This document shows positions 36,206-48,341 of a DNA stretch of 64,000 nt, in pieces (positions within the stretch are counted from its first letter, which is position 1; the number at the start of each line of letters is the position of its first letter). The notes beneath the pieces are model-generated. The model made no database searches, was not told the origin of the DNA, and worked only from the letters and a program-made list of their open reading frames with translations. The DNA is from Ilyonectria destructans (lineage: Eukaryota > Ascomycota > Sordariomycetes > Hypocreales > Nectriaceae): assembly GCA_020740775.1 (NCBI GenBank), contig JAHEWK010000003.1, positions 2,108,001-2,172,000 on the forward strand, in the 5' to 3' direction. A program made the translations under genes and the position numbers.

Positions 36206-39200
36206 ATGGACGACGTCAACGACCTCGTCGTCACGCCCTTCCGGGACATGGTCGAGAAGGGTCGCGCCGCCGTCGAAAACGCTGGTGATGACAAGCCCAT
36301 GCTCAAGGCCGCCCAGGCTCTCGTCAAGGAAGGCGAGCGCGCCCTGAAGAGGATTGAGCCGCTATGTCGCAAGCACCTCGACGAGTACGGCTCCAACTTC
36401 GTCGATGCCCTCAAGGAGAACGGTACGTTGCCCACCTACCCCGCCGCGCCTCAAGCCAGCCCGCCCACGGGACACATTGCTGACTTCGACCCAAGACGAT
36501 ATCGGCGGCTTTCGCACGGAATTGACCGATCTCCTCTGGGAATTCGACGACTTCATCGAGCTCGACGACTTCGAGCCCGAAAAGTTCGCCGAGCTGCAGG
36601 CCATGTCGCGCAAGGCTGCCCCGAGAATATACGATATCCTCATGCGCATGAAACTCGACGTGCCTGTCGACCACGATGCCCGATCCATCATGACACGCAT
36701 GTCCGCGCCCAGATCCCCTCCCATGTCCCCATCGCCTCCGCCGGTGCCCTCGCTGTTCCCATATACCTCCGCCAACATGAACGTGCCGCCGATGCCACCT
36801 ATCTCCCCACAGCCCATCGCCGCCTCCCCACGGCCAGGCAACGACCCCCCCACCGTCGAGGCGGCGACCGACCAGCTGAGGCGGCTGATGCACTCCAAAT
36901 CCGGCCCTGATGAGGGTCTATACGGGGATTTCCCCGAGCCACCGCGCCAACAGCAACTTACACCAATCGAGCCGCCGCCTCGGCCGCCGTCTGCTAATCC
37001 GTGGGATGTCAAGACCCCGCCACCAGCCCCGGAGCGTCGTATGCAGGACGACTTCGCCTTTGAGCGAAGGGCTCCGGTCGCGCCTGTCGAGTCGCCCATC
37101 GAACCCATTTCGCCGCCCACGAGCCCAGATACAGGACCCAAGGGAGTTTCCCCGGCTCGGCCACGCCCGTTGAACATGGCAGTGCCCGACCGAACATCTC
37201 AAATCAGCAACGAGTCGAGGCTCAGCCCCACTGGGCTGGAGCCCGTCAGCTACGAGAGGGCATACAACGTCTTCCCCGGCCAATCCCCGCGGGGTAGATA
37301 CTCAAATGCCACCTCCATAATGTCCTCGTCTATTCCTGAGGAAGTTGTGGCTGATCGAGGATCCCAAGGCAGGTTTTCGCAGCCGGGTTCTAGACTCCCG
37401 CCCGTGTATGACACCCGGGCTCCGTCATCCCGCCCGGAGTCGCTGAATTCAGAACTCAGTTCCGTCTTTGACCAGCGTCGCACCGACGGATCCACCACTC
37501 CTATGACTGCGGACCACCGTGGATCCACCATATCGGGTCTTCAGAATAGTCCCACCCTCGGCACTTCGCCGCTGAGCCCGATATACGTGAAGGCCTTGCC
37601 AGTGCCACCAGTGAGACATTCGTCTCGTGGGTCGGCAAAGACACCGACACCACCGCCCCAGATCCCGCTCCCACCACCTCCCCCCCAGATGAATGGACAT
37701 CAAAACGGGCAACACAACGACCATCATAACAGCTACCAAAATGGCCACCAACTCAGCCAACAGAACGGCCATCAAGACAGCCGCCAACACGACCACGAAA
37801 CCGGATTTGAGACGGAGCGGCCCCCGATGATCTCGGAGGCCGACTACGGCCCTATCCCGGTAGATAGCGAGCCGATTGAGCCAGTCTACCCTCCAAACCC
37901 CCACGCTATAGACTGCAGGATTACCTCCCTGAGTTCCTTCTATTTCCACAAGGGATTCTGTGAAGGTGCCCAGGAAGTCATGAGAGGAGGTATTGGAATC
38001 AAGAAAACTAAAAAGGCGGTTAGTAACCCAATAAATCTTCTCAACGTCTCCATGAGGATCAACTAACTTTTGTAGGGTTTTGCCACGACTGCGACAATTG
38101 GAAGATGCGTGAAGTGCCTCTTTGAGCTTAACTTCCATGAGATTGAGCTAGATCTCCACAAAGCCGGTATGTGCTTCCTTGCATAGGCTAATCGAGAAAT
38201 TGTTGCTGACTGTAGCCAGACCGTGGTAACTTTGTCAAGAATGGAGTCGGCTTCCGTCTCCGGTTCCTTCAGAAGTGCCATATTTCAACACGACGCTCTG
38301 ACGATGTCCTGTACGGTTGTCTCTTTTGCGTTCACATGGGCCGAACTCTACATGCCAGCGACGCAACTATTTTCACCAGTCAAAAGGCGCTCTTCGCTCA
38401 TCTGGCTCGCCACCCCCGACCGTTACCAGATATTCCCGGACTCATTGTCGTGGACCAGGAAACGGTTCCAGACCACTTACACAACGACTATGACCTTCAC
38501 TTCAAGACGCCAGCGGAGGCGCACCCCGTCATTGAAAAAGGTGACGAGCTCGCGCTTATGCCCACGGGAACAGCCAGGGAAGTCGCACGGCGAATGTACG
38601 GCCAGCGTTTGCTTCTAGACAAGACCCCCGCGTTGGAGATGGCTCAAGGGGCCAATGTGATAGGCATCACATGGCCGGAGAAGTATGTAGGCGAGTGGGC
38701 CTTTGGCTGGCACGACGGCAACTTCGCGTCCTTGCCGACTGAGATTCTGAAGTTGGATCCGCCGCCAGACAGCGAAGTCCAGCTGGCGGGAACCAGTCAA
38801 CTTCAGGTGACGACGAAGTGGAAGTTCAGCGTCAAGGACAAGAAGGGCACCGACTGGCTCAAATTTGACAAGGATGAGACCCTCAGCAACGTGAACTGTG
38901 AGTAAAAACCCGGATGCCGAATCGGCTGATGAGATCCTTGGAACCGTGCTGACTCTTTCTTAGGGGCGTACCAAGATCACTGGTGTTGGTCCGGTACTAA
39001 TGCGAAGGGCAAATGGGGCATCTTCCCCCAGGCCTTTGTCGATCCCAATACAGTGCGGGAGGCGGGCGGAACAAACTCCGACCGAGTAAGTATTTTGAGC
39101 AGCGAGAAGAACAAATCAGGATCCGTCCTATCCAGGTTCGGCACCCGAAAATCAAACCGATCAGGAGGACGACCGGCCAGTGTTGCCGGCTCGACGGGTA

Positions 39201-39238
39201 GCCATGAAACGCCCCCGCCGCCAAGCCTATACTACTAA
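36206..39238 (+). CDS. SH3-domain protein with long disordered middle region
   Basis: Model: join(36206-36422, 36496-38018, 38076-38166, 38220-38897, 38964-39238), 927 aa. The first ~150 residues form a charged helical domain (FRDMVEKGRAAVENA to YDILMRMKL) with no name I recognise. Residues about 165-510 are Pro/Ser-rich and disordered, with polyproline stretches and an imperfect NGHQ repeat (about 494-530). The next part has a compact Cys/His-containing block (GRCVKCLFELNFHE, LYGCLFCVHMGRTLH). An SH3-like fold follows: VGEWAFGWHDG, FPQAFVDP and the WCWSG strand lie in the last 250 residues. The tail is Ser/Arg-rich. Such proteins are usually scaffolds for actin, endocytosis or polarity; partners are unknown here. 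The acceptor at 38219 was chosen because the nearer AG (38215) puts a stop in frame. Confidence 0.87.
37690..37800 (+). repeat. Coding repeat rich in Asn, Gly, His, Gln
   Basis: Within the SH3-protein gene, imperfect copies of an AA(C/T)GG(N)CA(C/T)CA(A/G) unit encode repeated NGHQ-like motifs mixed with NDHH, QHDH and similar. It follows a polyproline run directly. The tract is likely to vary in length between strains. Confidence 0.7.
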
Positions 39239-41990
39239 AGACGCGAAGTCATGATGGTGGGGTTGCGATGGATGTGAGCTACGAGTGGTAGCCAGGATGG
39301 GCGTCGGGAGTCTTGATCGATATACCCTTTCTTTGCACAGGCGGGAGGTTTCCCATGTACATTGTCTCATAACCCGAATTTCTTGTGTAAAAGGTTAGAT
39401 TTGTTGGTAAACAAGGTACCATATGATAACAAACGAGGTTCATTTTTGGTTCAATCCAATTTTTCGAGTTTGGTGCTGGTATCGCGTGGGCTTGGACTTG
39501 TCGTCATCCCCAGTACAGCCTAACTGGCGACATAGTCACCCTATGTTGTGCTTGTGCGTGCTGGGCCAAGACATTCTGCGCGACATACGTAGGAGGCTTT
39601 CCCGAGGGTGTGAATGACTGCGGCCAAGGCTGTGTGTGTTTCGGAGTATGCAGTGTTAACACAGGCTGGACCATGTGACTGAGTTAGTTGTATGTGTGGC
39701 CTAATGTTTCTGAATGCGTTGGCACAACGTCCATTGTCTCCACTGCCAAGGCTTGGTCAACTCTGGGTCCTTGGCACATGGGTTGTTGTGTCACTCACAA
39801 GAACGTCAATGAGTGTCTCAATATGGTGAAGTCGGTCTACCTGTTAGGCCATCTGAGCCGCCGAGGGTAATTTCGACCTGCCCAAATTGGTTCATGGGCT
39901 CTCGTGGCTTAAGGGCCAATGGTGGTGTTGTTCAAGTTAAGCGAGCGAGTTTAGGGTGTTTGACGCGTTCGAATAAGCGCCATGACTTCGAGCAACACTC
40001 TTGGGTTGCCTTGCGCGCCTAAGAGCTGAATGAATAAGGCGGTAACATCACTCATCGGGGCGACAGACAACGAGGAACTGGAAGCTCTTGGAACATATGC
40101 CTCATTTTCTCAAAACGGGGCTTTCCGGGAGGTGAGCTGGCTGGCACCTTGGTTGGTTGGTGGGTTGTAGAAAGGGATAACAAGCATCGACGCCTCGTAT
40201 TGCGGAGGACGGGATACTACCCTCAGGCTCAGTTGAGAAGAATTCTCGCTTGCAAGCATTGATCTACATGCAGAATCGGAGAATAATCAACAGGTGATGT
40301 GCAGCTTCGCAGGGATGATGGATGCGGAGGGGCCTGCGCGTGTCTTGAGTAGATTCTAAGTTTAGCGAGTTTGCGAGCCCTAACCATCTACCTGATACTT
40401 GGTTAGCCATCGCGGTCTGTAATGCTGAAAACAGGAGCAAAATCGGCTTTACCAACGCTCTTTGCACTTCAAGGATGCAGTGACGCACCCAACGAAAACT
40501 GCCAGCATTCACAGAGACGGATGTGCTGGCGAAAGGATCACCGCCAAGCCACCGATGGTGAAGATCCGTCCACATGGGCCGTGGCTGGGGGGACAAGAGC
40601 ATGCCGTGCAGACTGCAGAGAGCTCCGTGATACCAAACGCACACAGATATGCTACGTAGGGCAGGCAGGTTGTTGAAGGATTCCTCTGGCCGGGATCACG
40701 GACCCTGGCCCGCTGGTGGACCGAATATAGAAACGCCAGACTACTCCACGATAACGGGTCCCTCGCGGGGACGCTTGGGCGGTCGGATCATTGACGGACG
40801 TTTCCCTGGGCCAGGGTACAAGCGACGCTGTGTTTCGTGGCCCCCTATTATTTGGTGAAAGGATTGATGTCGGAGGCTACGGTCGTGATCGATCAGCGAC
40901 AGACTCAGACGCGGATGCTTGGCCCACGCGCCGAGGAGTAGACGGCAGAGACGGCGGCAGAGGATAAAGATGGGCACACACCAAAGCCGGGAGGCGTCTA
41001 GTTGGTGCACAGATTGAACCGGAGCAGGAGTTGGTCTTGCGCAAGAGCACTTGTGGAGCCCACACTTGGGCAGCGCATCCCGGACTTGTCCAACGAGTCG
41101 TGAGTCTCGGGGCTCGATGCTATTGGGGACGACCAGATAACCATGGGATGATTCCGATGCATCCCCAGGTTGGGCGGATGGAAAAGTTGGCCATGGACGG
41201 GTTGAAACGGGCAAACGGGCAAACTGGTAGGTAGACGGGACCCTGGTTCGTGGCCAACGCGGAGAGCCAGCGCATCATGAAGGCTATGCCGTGGGATGGG
41301 GGTTGGGCGAATTCGCATGACGACGAAATCTCGGTGTGCATGCGATCATGGCCGGGGTAGCACACCGCAGGCGCAGGCACAGCGACAACGCAGCACCAAC
41401 AGCTGCACGACAGACAGCAGCCCACATTTTTTTTTTTGTGTGTGTTAGCAAGCTTGGCGGTAGAAGCTCACAGGGTTGCGAGCGGCTGATGTCCCTGAAT
41501 GATTGACGAGGGTCAACCTGGCGAAACAAACGGTAACAAGGGCAGCACGGGACGAAGATAGAGAGCAGGTTCTGAGATGCTCCCTTTGGAAGCCTTTGGA
41601 CGGCAGCAGGCCGTATCAGGTTCAGGGACCGTTCTCAGGACCTGCCGCACGTGGCACAGCTTGCCACGGCACTTCAGCTAGCGCCGATGCAGACCAAGCC
41701 AGAGAGGCTCTGTGGAGGGGCAGGAGGGGCGGCAGTGGGAGCCCTCACTGCGCTCCAGGAGCCACAAGGGAGCCACCGGCAAGCCACAGGGCCCCCCCGG
41801 CACCAAAGAGGCAAAAAATAGTGCATGCATCCACTGTAGCGCCAGGGACACCCGGGCCCTCGAGCCACTCACGGCCACTAGCGGCCTGGGCTGTCTCTAC
41901 TCTCTGGTTGGTATCCTGCCGGGTTGTTAGCATTACAACTCAATCTCATCCTGAAACCACTGCTGCCCCATCACAGCTCGACAATCAACA

Positions 41991-42238
41991 TGTCGTTGTC
42001 CAGCACGGCATCCGCCCGCAGCCTCTTGTGCGCTCGGCGCGTCGCATCTTCTGCCCATCGGCCCTGCGCGCCAATCACTGCGCTCTTGGCCCTGAGCCTC
42101 AGGTCCACCGCCGTCATGGACCCCCCGGTTCCCTTGGTTGACCGTCCCTTCGCTATCTCTCCAAGTGTATCCACGGCTTTGGCGGCCACGTCGGGGGGAT
42201 CAGCTCAATGCCGGGCGATGAACCTGGCGCCGGTCTAA
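41991..42238 (+). CDS. Doubtful short frame with mitochondrial-leader-like start
   Basis: An 82-codon frame starts at an ATG in good context (CAACATG). Its first 40 residues are rich in Ser, Ala and Arg with no acidic residue (MSLSSTASARSLLCARRV), like a mitochondrial presequence. It then becomes featureless and ends at 42238, only 150 bp before the GH76 TATA box. No family is recognised and the composition could be a by-product of GC-rich DNA. It could also be a first exon of something larger, but I found no convincing continuation. Confidence 0.15.
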
Positions 42239-42389
42239 GTATGGAAACGTCCGACCATGGTCCACGCCGCAGAACTGGCTGGCCCTCCTCTGTGGTTATG
42301 AGGTTGTGTGTTTGTATATAGTCTCCTGCCCGCACCCTCCTGATAGCATCTCACCCCCGACGACACTGAATCAGTCACTCACGGCAGAG

Positions 42390-42396
42390 TATATAA
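42390..42396 (+). promoter_or_regulatory. TATA box of the GH76 gene
   Basis: TATATAA inside GAGTATATAACTC lies 70 bp upstream of the GH76 start codon, followed by a C/T-rich leader. A strong TATA box is usual for highly regulated secreted-enzyme genes. Confidence 0.65.
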
Positions 42397-42465
42397 CTCT
42401 TCACCCTCGTTTCTCTCCCCCTTTCGACAAAAACCTGCCCTTTTGACCGCTCTCAACTAAACATC

Positions 42466-43668
42466 ATGTTGCACGACTTCTCTTGGGGAGGGCTCGTTGC
42501 CCGTGCCAGTCTCGCTTCCTCTGTCCAGCCTCGGGCTACCGACGCCCAAACATACGTCGACAGAGCTTATGCAGGCATCGACCGACTCAACGCGGACTGG
42601 TACAATGCTGCCACCGGCATCTGGGACAACGCGTGGTGGAACAGCGCCAATGCCCTGACCATGATGGCCGACTTCACCACCCTCCGCCTCGACGAAGCCA
42701 ACGAGCTCAACATTGGTGGCTTCATGCGCACCACTTTCAACAACGCCCAAAGGACACAGGTTCAAACCATCAAGACCATGAACCAGGGCTTGGTATCATC
42801 CACATACTGCATCGAGATGGACTCCGGCTGCATGGCCAAGCGTGACTTCATCGGAAAGCGTGGGTTCGATGACTTCGAAAACGACTACTACGACGACGAG
42901 GGCTGGTGGGCCCTTGCTTGGATTCGCTCTTATGACGCTGCTGGTGACCAGGAGTACCTTGACATGGCCGTCTCCATCTTCCAAGATATGCGGACCGCAA
43001 GCGGCTCTGACTGCAGCGTCGGCGTATACTGGAGTAAGGACAGGGAATACGTTAATGCCATCACCAACGAGCTGTACCTCACCGTCGCTGCTTCTTTGGC
43101 ACGACGAGTTTCCGAGAAGAGCTCTACCTACCTGGATATTGCCAAGAAGCATTGGGACTGGTTCAGCCAGAGTGGCATAATTAATGATGACGACCTCGTC
43201 AACGATGGGCTTGACTCCAAATGCAAGAATAATGGTCTGCAGACTTGGAGCTACAACCAGGGCGTCATCCTCGGCGGGCTTGTCGAGCTCCACCTTGCTA
43301 CTGGAGATAACTTCTACCTTGTCAGTGCGACGAAGATTGCCAAGGCAGCTATTAAGGCGCTCGCCAACGACGATGGCATCCTAGTCGAGACTGACGACTG
43401 CGAGCTCAGCGATACTCACTGTGGCACCGACGGACAGCAATTCAAGGGCATCTTCATCCGAAATCTCCGCTACCTCCACGAGGTCGCGCCCCAGGACTCA
43501 TTCAAGTCGTTCATAATCAAGAACGCTAATTCCATCTGGAAGAACGACCGCAATAAGAACGACCGCCTGGGTGTTGCATGGACCGGTCCCTATGTGGACG
43601 CCACCGGCCCTTCGCACAGCAGCGCATTGGATGCCATCGTGGCCGCCATTGCCGTGGCCGACGATTAA
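42466..43668 (+). CDS. GH76 alpha-1,6-mannanase-like protein
   Basis: Single exon, 400 aa. GH76 enzymes cleave alpha-1,6-mannan; fungal members (Dcw1/Dfg5 relatives) can also act as transglycosylases that fix GPI proteins into the wall. The (alpha/alpha)6 domain fills the chain from TYVDRAYAGIDRLNADWY to the C-terminus. The catalytic Asp pair is in YYDDEGWWALAWI (about residues 140-152). Further conserved blocks are TNELYLTVAA, TWSYNQGVILGGL, FKGIFIRNLRYL and GPSHSSALDA. There is no C-terminal GPI signal, so it is not of the anchored Dfg5 type. The N-terminal ~28 residues sit where a signal peptide should be, but the hydrophobic core is weak and starts with charged residues (MLHDFSWGG), so export is uncertain. 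A TATA box lies 70 bp upstream. Confidence 0.93.
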   Translation: MLHDFSWGGLVARASLASSVQPRATDAQTYVDRAYAGIDRLNADWYNAATGIWDNAWWNSANALTMMADFTTLRLDEANELNIGGFMRTTFNNAQRTQVQTIKTMNQGLVSSTYCIEMDSGCMAKRDFIGKRGFDDFENDYYDDEGWWALAWIRSYDAAGDQEYLDMAVSIFQDMRTASGSDCSVGVYWSKDREYVNAITNELYLTVAASLARRVSEKSSTYLDIAKKHWDWFSQSGIINDDDLVNDGLDSKCKNNGLQTWSYNQGVILGGLVELHLATGDNFYLVSATKIAKAAIKALANDDGILVETDDCELSDTHCGTDGQQFKGIFIRNLRYLHEVAPQDSFKSFIIKNANSIWKNDRNKNDRLGVAWTGPYVDATGPSHSSALDAIVAAIAVADD

Positions 43669-44577
43669 TTCATGATTTCTAATATTAGAATGGAACGGGG
43701 GAAAAATGTAGACGATGCACATTTTCGCATCAGGGGCATGGCGAATTCTGGAGTTCATTTGTCGGGAGACCAAGCGATTGCTTGGAACGGATCATGGCTT
43801 GGGTCAGATCTGCATTGGGAGGCCTCTGCAGATCTCAATAATGTTTGATACCCTTTTAGAGGATATATTCCTAGGTTCCTCCTACCTGAGGCACAAAATA
43901 TTTAGTAACGTAACTGTCTGTTATGCCATATCTCCTGGTCCGCCAATCTCGCCGGGGTTGTGAAGCACGTACCAGTAGAAGAAACAATTGGGCATAACGA
44001 TGCAACATCATGCCATGCCCTACAATTTGACTGGTATCTCGACAGGGGTTTGAGAGCTGATCCCTGTTTCAGGTTCTAGGAGAATAAACTGACGGGTGTC
44101 GTCGTTAGGAGGACCGTGGGTAAGATCCTTAATCCGAGCGCGGAGTTCGGCACACTAACAGCGGGTGGTGTTCCAGTGCGCGGGCAAGGGCCAATCACTG
44201 CAACCGCGCTCTTGGTCACAAAGTCCGTGCTAATATATGAATATTAGTACTATTTACACTGTATGAAGACTAATCACCATGCACTCAGGGACCGAAAGCT
44301 CAATGAGAACGTAAACTAATAGCCACGTTTGTCGAGAACGAGTCTATGATAACCTGGCATTTATCACTCGCCTGACTGAATGCGCGGACTTCACTTCGAC
44401 GGGTCAGTTATTTAGCTGCCTGCAACCTTCGGCCATTCGACCCACTACTGCTAGGGGTCGCATCTGAGGTGTTGCCTGTTTCTCAAGACATACATCACAC
44501 CCGCACGGCCGCCGTCTTAAGCTCCGTCCACGTCCCTGCACCCCTCGGAACTGCATCTCGCAGGTCCTACGGCTATC
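43669..44577. other. Intergenic, GH76 to TBCD
   Basis: This 909 bp, relatively AT-rich stretch should hold the GH76 3' untranslated region and the TBCD promoter. I see nothing coding in it. Confidence 0.55.
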
Positions 44578-47500
44578 ATGGATGCTCCAGAGGCCGATCT
44601 CGATATCAAACTGCAGAAGATCTCGGGGGATCTCCTCGGCGACTTTGACCGCTCTCTCCACGATTTCCTGTGGAAACCCGACGGCCATGGAGGTTCACGG
44701 GTTCGCTCACGGGTTCGAGCCAAGGAGATATTTAGGTTGACGTCGACTGTACGTATTTTAGTCTATTCACCTGCTCTTGTGTGCTACTGACGCCTTCCAA
44801 GCTCCTGGACCCTTTCCAGGAACTCCCGCAACTGCTCGACCCGTATCTGCCCAAGTGGATTCCCCTATTGGCTGACGCTTTTCTGAAGCATCTGCAAACT
44901 CGACACCGTGGGAAGACACTGTCGTCTCGTTCCAAGCTTCTGGTGTCTGTAGAGTTCGCCATCTGCAAGATCTTGTACACCTTTTGCAAGATCCGAGGAG
45001 AAAAGATCATTGTGCGGTTTCTCAATGTCGAAACCAAGTACCTTGAACTGCTGCTCCTAGCTATCGAGGAATCCGAACAGCCCTCAGAAGACGAGGAGTC
45101 TCTAACAAGGTGGTCATGGGAAGAGCGCTATGTCGTCCTTCTTTGGCTTTCTCATTTGCTCCTGGCACCTTTCGATCTCTCCACCATCTCCTCCGTGGAC
45201 TTGCAAGATATCGACACCCCGGAAATCCCAGGCATAAAATGGCCAGAAAATCTCCCAGCCATCACCGTCAGAATGATACCGCTTGCTATCAAGTACCTCA
45301 GCACTCCTGGTAAAGAGAGAGACGCTGCTAAGGCCCTGTTGGTGAGGATGGCAACTCGACGAGATATGCAGCAGCTTGGAGTTCTGGAAAGCCTCGTGAA
45401 CTGGTCTCTCGCCTCGCTCCGGTCACATAAGGATACCCCTCCGCAAACGACTTACTTTTATCTTGGAGTCCTCTCCTTTCTAGCTGGTGTGCTACGATCT
45501 TCGTCGGATACCTCCGACATGAACCCATATCTGTCATCGATCTTCTACGCTGTCCACGCCATTTCAACGACCGAGACTGAACTCTCTAAACCTATCGTAT
45601 CATTTGCTTTGGCAAGAAAGATGATTCTCAAAGTCATCCGAACCGTCGTCGTTCTTCTCTTGCGACAGACCCCGCAGGATATGACAAGCACAGAGCTTAC
45701 GGAAACTGCCATCGGTTATCTTCTGGAAAGCGTCGCCGACAATGACACACCCGTACGCTTTGCAGCTAGCAAAGCTTTGAGCATCATTGCTTTGAAGTTG
45801 GATCCCGATATGGCTTCTCAAGTCGTCGAGGCTGTCCTTGAGTCTCTCAACCGGAATGTCCTCTGGACCAAGACAACTGGAGCTAAGCCAGTCAGAGACC
45901 TGTCCGCCGTCAACAACCTGGAGTGGCATGGTTTGACTCTGACTTTGTCACATTTGCTATATCGACGATCCCCTCCAGCCGCGCAACTATCAGACATCGT
46001 ACACGCTCTCTTGCTTGGCTTATCATTTGAGCAGCGAAGCATGTCCGGTGGTAGCATTGGATCGAATGTGCGCGATGCAGCTTGCTTCGGTATATGGGCA
46101 CTGGCTCGTCGTTACGCAACTGAGGAACTCCTGGCAATCCCTATGAAATCTGTATTTGCAGCTAAAGCACATCCCGCTGCCAGTTCCATCTTGCAAGTTC
46201 TGGGCACTGAACTCGTCATCACTGCCTCGTTGGATCCCGCCGGAAACATTAGACGTGGCGCTTCCGCTGCTCTGCAAGAGCTCATCGGCCGACACCCAGA
46301 CACAGTTGAACAGGGAATCTGGGTTGTCCAGGCTGTTGACTACCATGCTGTCGCCCGACGATCCAGGGCCATTGAAGAAGTAGCCGTGGGTGCAGCGAAG
46401 TTGGCCAACCAGTACGGTGAGGCTGTCATGGACACTATTCTAGGGTGGAGGGGAATTGGCGATCTTGATGCGCCTTCAAGACGAGTAAGCGGGACAACAT
46501 TTGGTGTTCTGACGCTTCAACTCTCCGATACCACTTGTGAAGATCCTTTTACCCAATTCAAGGCCTCTTTCCGGCTGATTGAAACGCACTTGAAGACGCT
46601 TCAGGCTCGTCAAGTGGAAGAACGACATGGGTTATTGCTGTGTCTTGCCTCAACACTGGACTGTTTTCCCGCATTGATCAACAAGGGGTCCGTCTTCGAC
46701 ATGCCCCTGATCCACCAAGTTCTTGAATCGGTAGCTGCGATTCTTGACGACCTGCAGGCAACTGCTTATCGACGAGTGGAGCTCCTTGCCGAAGCGGCCA
46801 GTCGACTCGTTGTCTCGCTGTTGCCGATTCTCCAAGTTGCACTCCTAGGCTTATCTTCAGGACAATCCATTAGCACTGGCCATGAACTTCTCTCCCTGGA
46901 GAATGAGTCTGGTTACTTGAGTCTAGTTTCTGCCCTTGACTCCTCAGACAACACAAATGATCAAGCGGCCCGATTTCTTTCCTCGTTGCGTTCCATTATC
47001 CCGACATGGCTCAACCGGAACGAAGTGGACACTATCGAACCGGCCGCAGAGGCAGCTTTGATACTCCTAATCTTCTCTCAACCAGACGACCGGAACAGCA
47101 TTCTGGGTGAATGGGCCCAGATGGTCCAGAATCGACCGACAAGTCGTGCCACTGCCCACGGCAACGGATACTTTTATGCCTTGACTATTGCTCAACCTCT
47201 TGCCGACCTGTCCGGAGATGTTGCTTGTAAAGCCATTTTGGAACGGTGGCACTGGGACAGTGATGTCGAGACTAGAGTCGCCATACTCCAGAGTCTCACG
47301 CAGAGCCGCATTCATCACAACAAGCCGATGGAGTTCTTGGGCTTGATCGCAGATAGCCTGAATGACTACACTACTAATGCAAGGGGTGATGTCGGATCCC
47401 ACGTCCGAGTCCAAGCTCTGCGGGCCGTGAGGGCGCTATGGAACAACCTGGGCGGTGTATCTGCCAAAAGTGAATGGGCAGAGGCATCGGTACAAGCCCT

Positions 47501-48341
47501 TTTCTTCAGCGTCCTTCGTCTCTCAGCAGAGAAGCTTGATCGAGTTCGGCCAGAAGCTCAGCTTGCAGTTGCATTGGTCCTCAAGGATAGGTTTGTACAA
47601 TATAACTCAACGGTTCATGGGCATGTTCACTAACTACGTCACAGTCACTCCACGCAGTTCCGCGAACTCACCTTCTCCTCCAAGCCGTACTTCCAGGCTC
47701 TTCTCCATCTCCATTCGGCTGACCACCTCCAGCCCCTGCTTCGGGACTTGGCAACGTCGGACCCGGGAGCCTGGATGGCGGAGCTCCTAGCCGGCTTCGT
47801 CACGTCTGCAGACACGGGTAATGAGGACTTGGTTATTGCTAGTCGGGCCGCGCTGTCGGACTACTGCGAGGCCAACCAAGAGAATCTCGACCTGGTATGC
47901 CAAGGCCTGCTCCAGAACCTTAAGACGCGGCAAGGCCAAGACAGGGTCCTGGTGCCGACACTGGAGATCATTGCCTTCCTATTCCACGTAGGGTTCTTCC
48001 AGAAGAGCACCGTCAACTTTCGCAGCCTTTGCCTACAAACGCAGAAGGCAGGATACAAGTCGGGCAACGTGCGGAAACTCGAGGCTTGCGTCAAGGTGTA
48101 CAGCGGAATTGCGTCGATGGGGGATCAGGCGGGCGCCGAGGCGGGCGTCATGGAGGCCCGGAAGCGGCTGGGAGCACTGTTCTTCCACCCATGGCCTCGA
48201 ATCAAGAGCATGGTGGTCGATGCGCTCTGGGGTCTCTTGGGGGATCAAGAGGATGTCGCTGAGCGCTTGAAGGGGGTCGACTGGGGACTGGCAAAGAAGC
48301 CGCAGATCAAGGCCGTAGTGGAGGATCTGCGACTAGGATGA
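44578..48341 (+). CDS. TBCD: Tubulin-folding cofactor D
   Basis: Model: join(44578-44748, 44802-47590, 47645-48341), 1218 aa. Cofactor D (Cin1 in budding yeast, Alp1 in fission yeast) captures beta-tubulin and, with cofactors E and C, assembles the alpha/beta dimer. The chain is an all-helical HEAT/ARM-type solenoid with no other domain. Conserved stretches include LLDPFQELPQLLDPYL near the N-terminus, WSWEERYVVLLWLSHLLLAPFDL, KPVRDLSAVNNLEWHGLTLTL, GSNVRDAACFGIWALAR, RRGASAALQELIGR and AVDYHAVARRSRA. The length matches fungal cofactor D. Both introns are short (53 and 54 bp) and phase-consistent; the second joins LKDR to SHSTQFRELTF. The start ATG at 44578 precedes an acidic N-terminus and no upstream in-frame ATG extends it. 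Confidence 0.95.

Larger units (their letters stand above)
39239..42465. other. Gene-poor interval upstream of GH76
   Basis: About 3.2 kb with no supported gene apart from one doubtful short frame at 41991-42238. A T-run followed by GTGTGTGT lies near 41428-41447. The final 100 bases hold a clear TATA box for the GH76 gene. Confidence 0.45.

Noticed and set aside
36362..37177. 271-codon minus-strand frame opposite the SH3-protein gene
   Set aside because: Gly/Ser/Arg-rich shadow of a Pro/Ser-rich coding region; no motif and no plausible start context.
24869..43668. GH16 and GH76 genes as parts of one cell-wall cluster
   Set aside because: They are over 15 kb apart with unrelated housekeeping genes between them and no shared promoter feature apart from common TATA-like elements.
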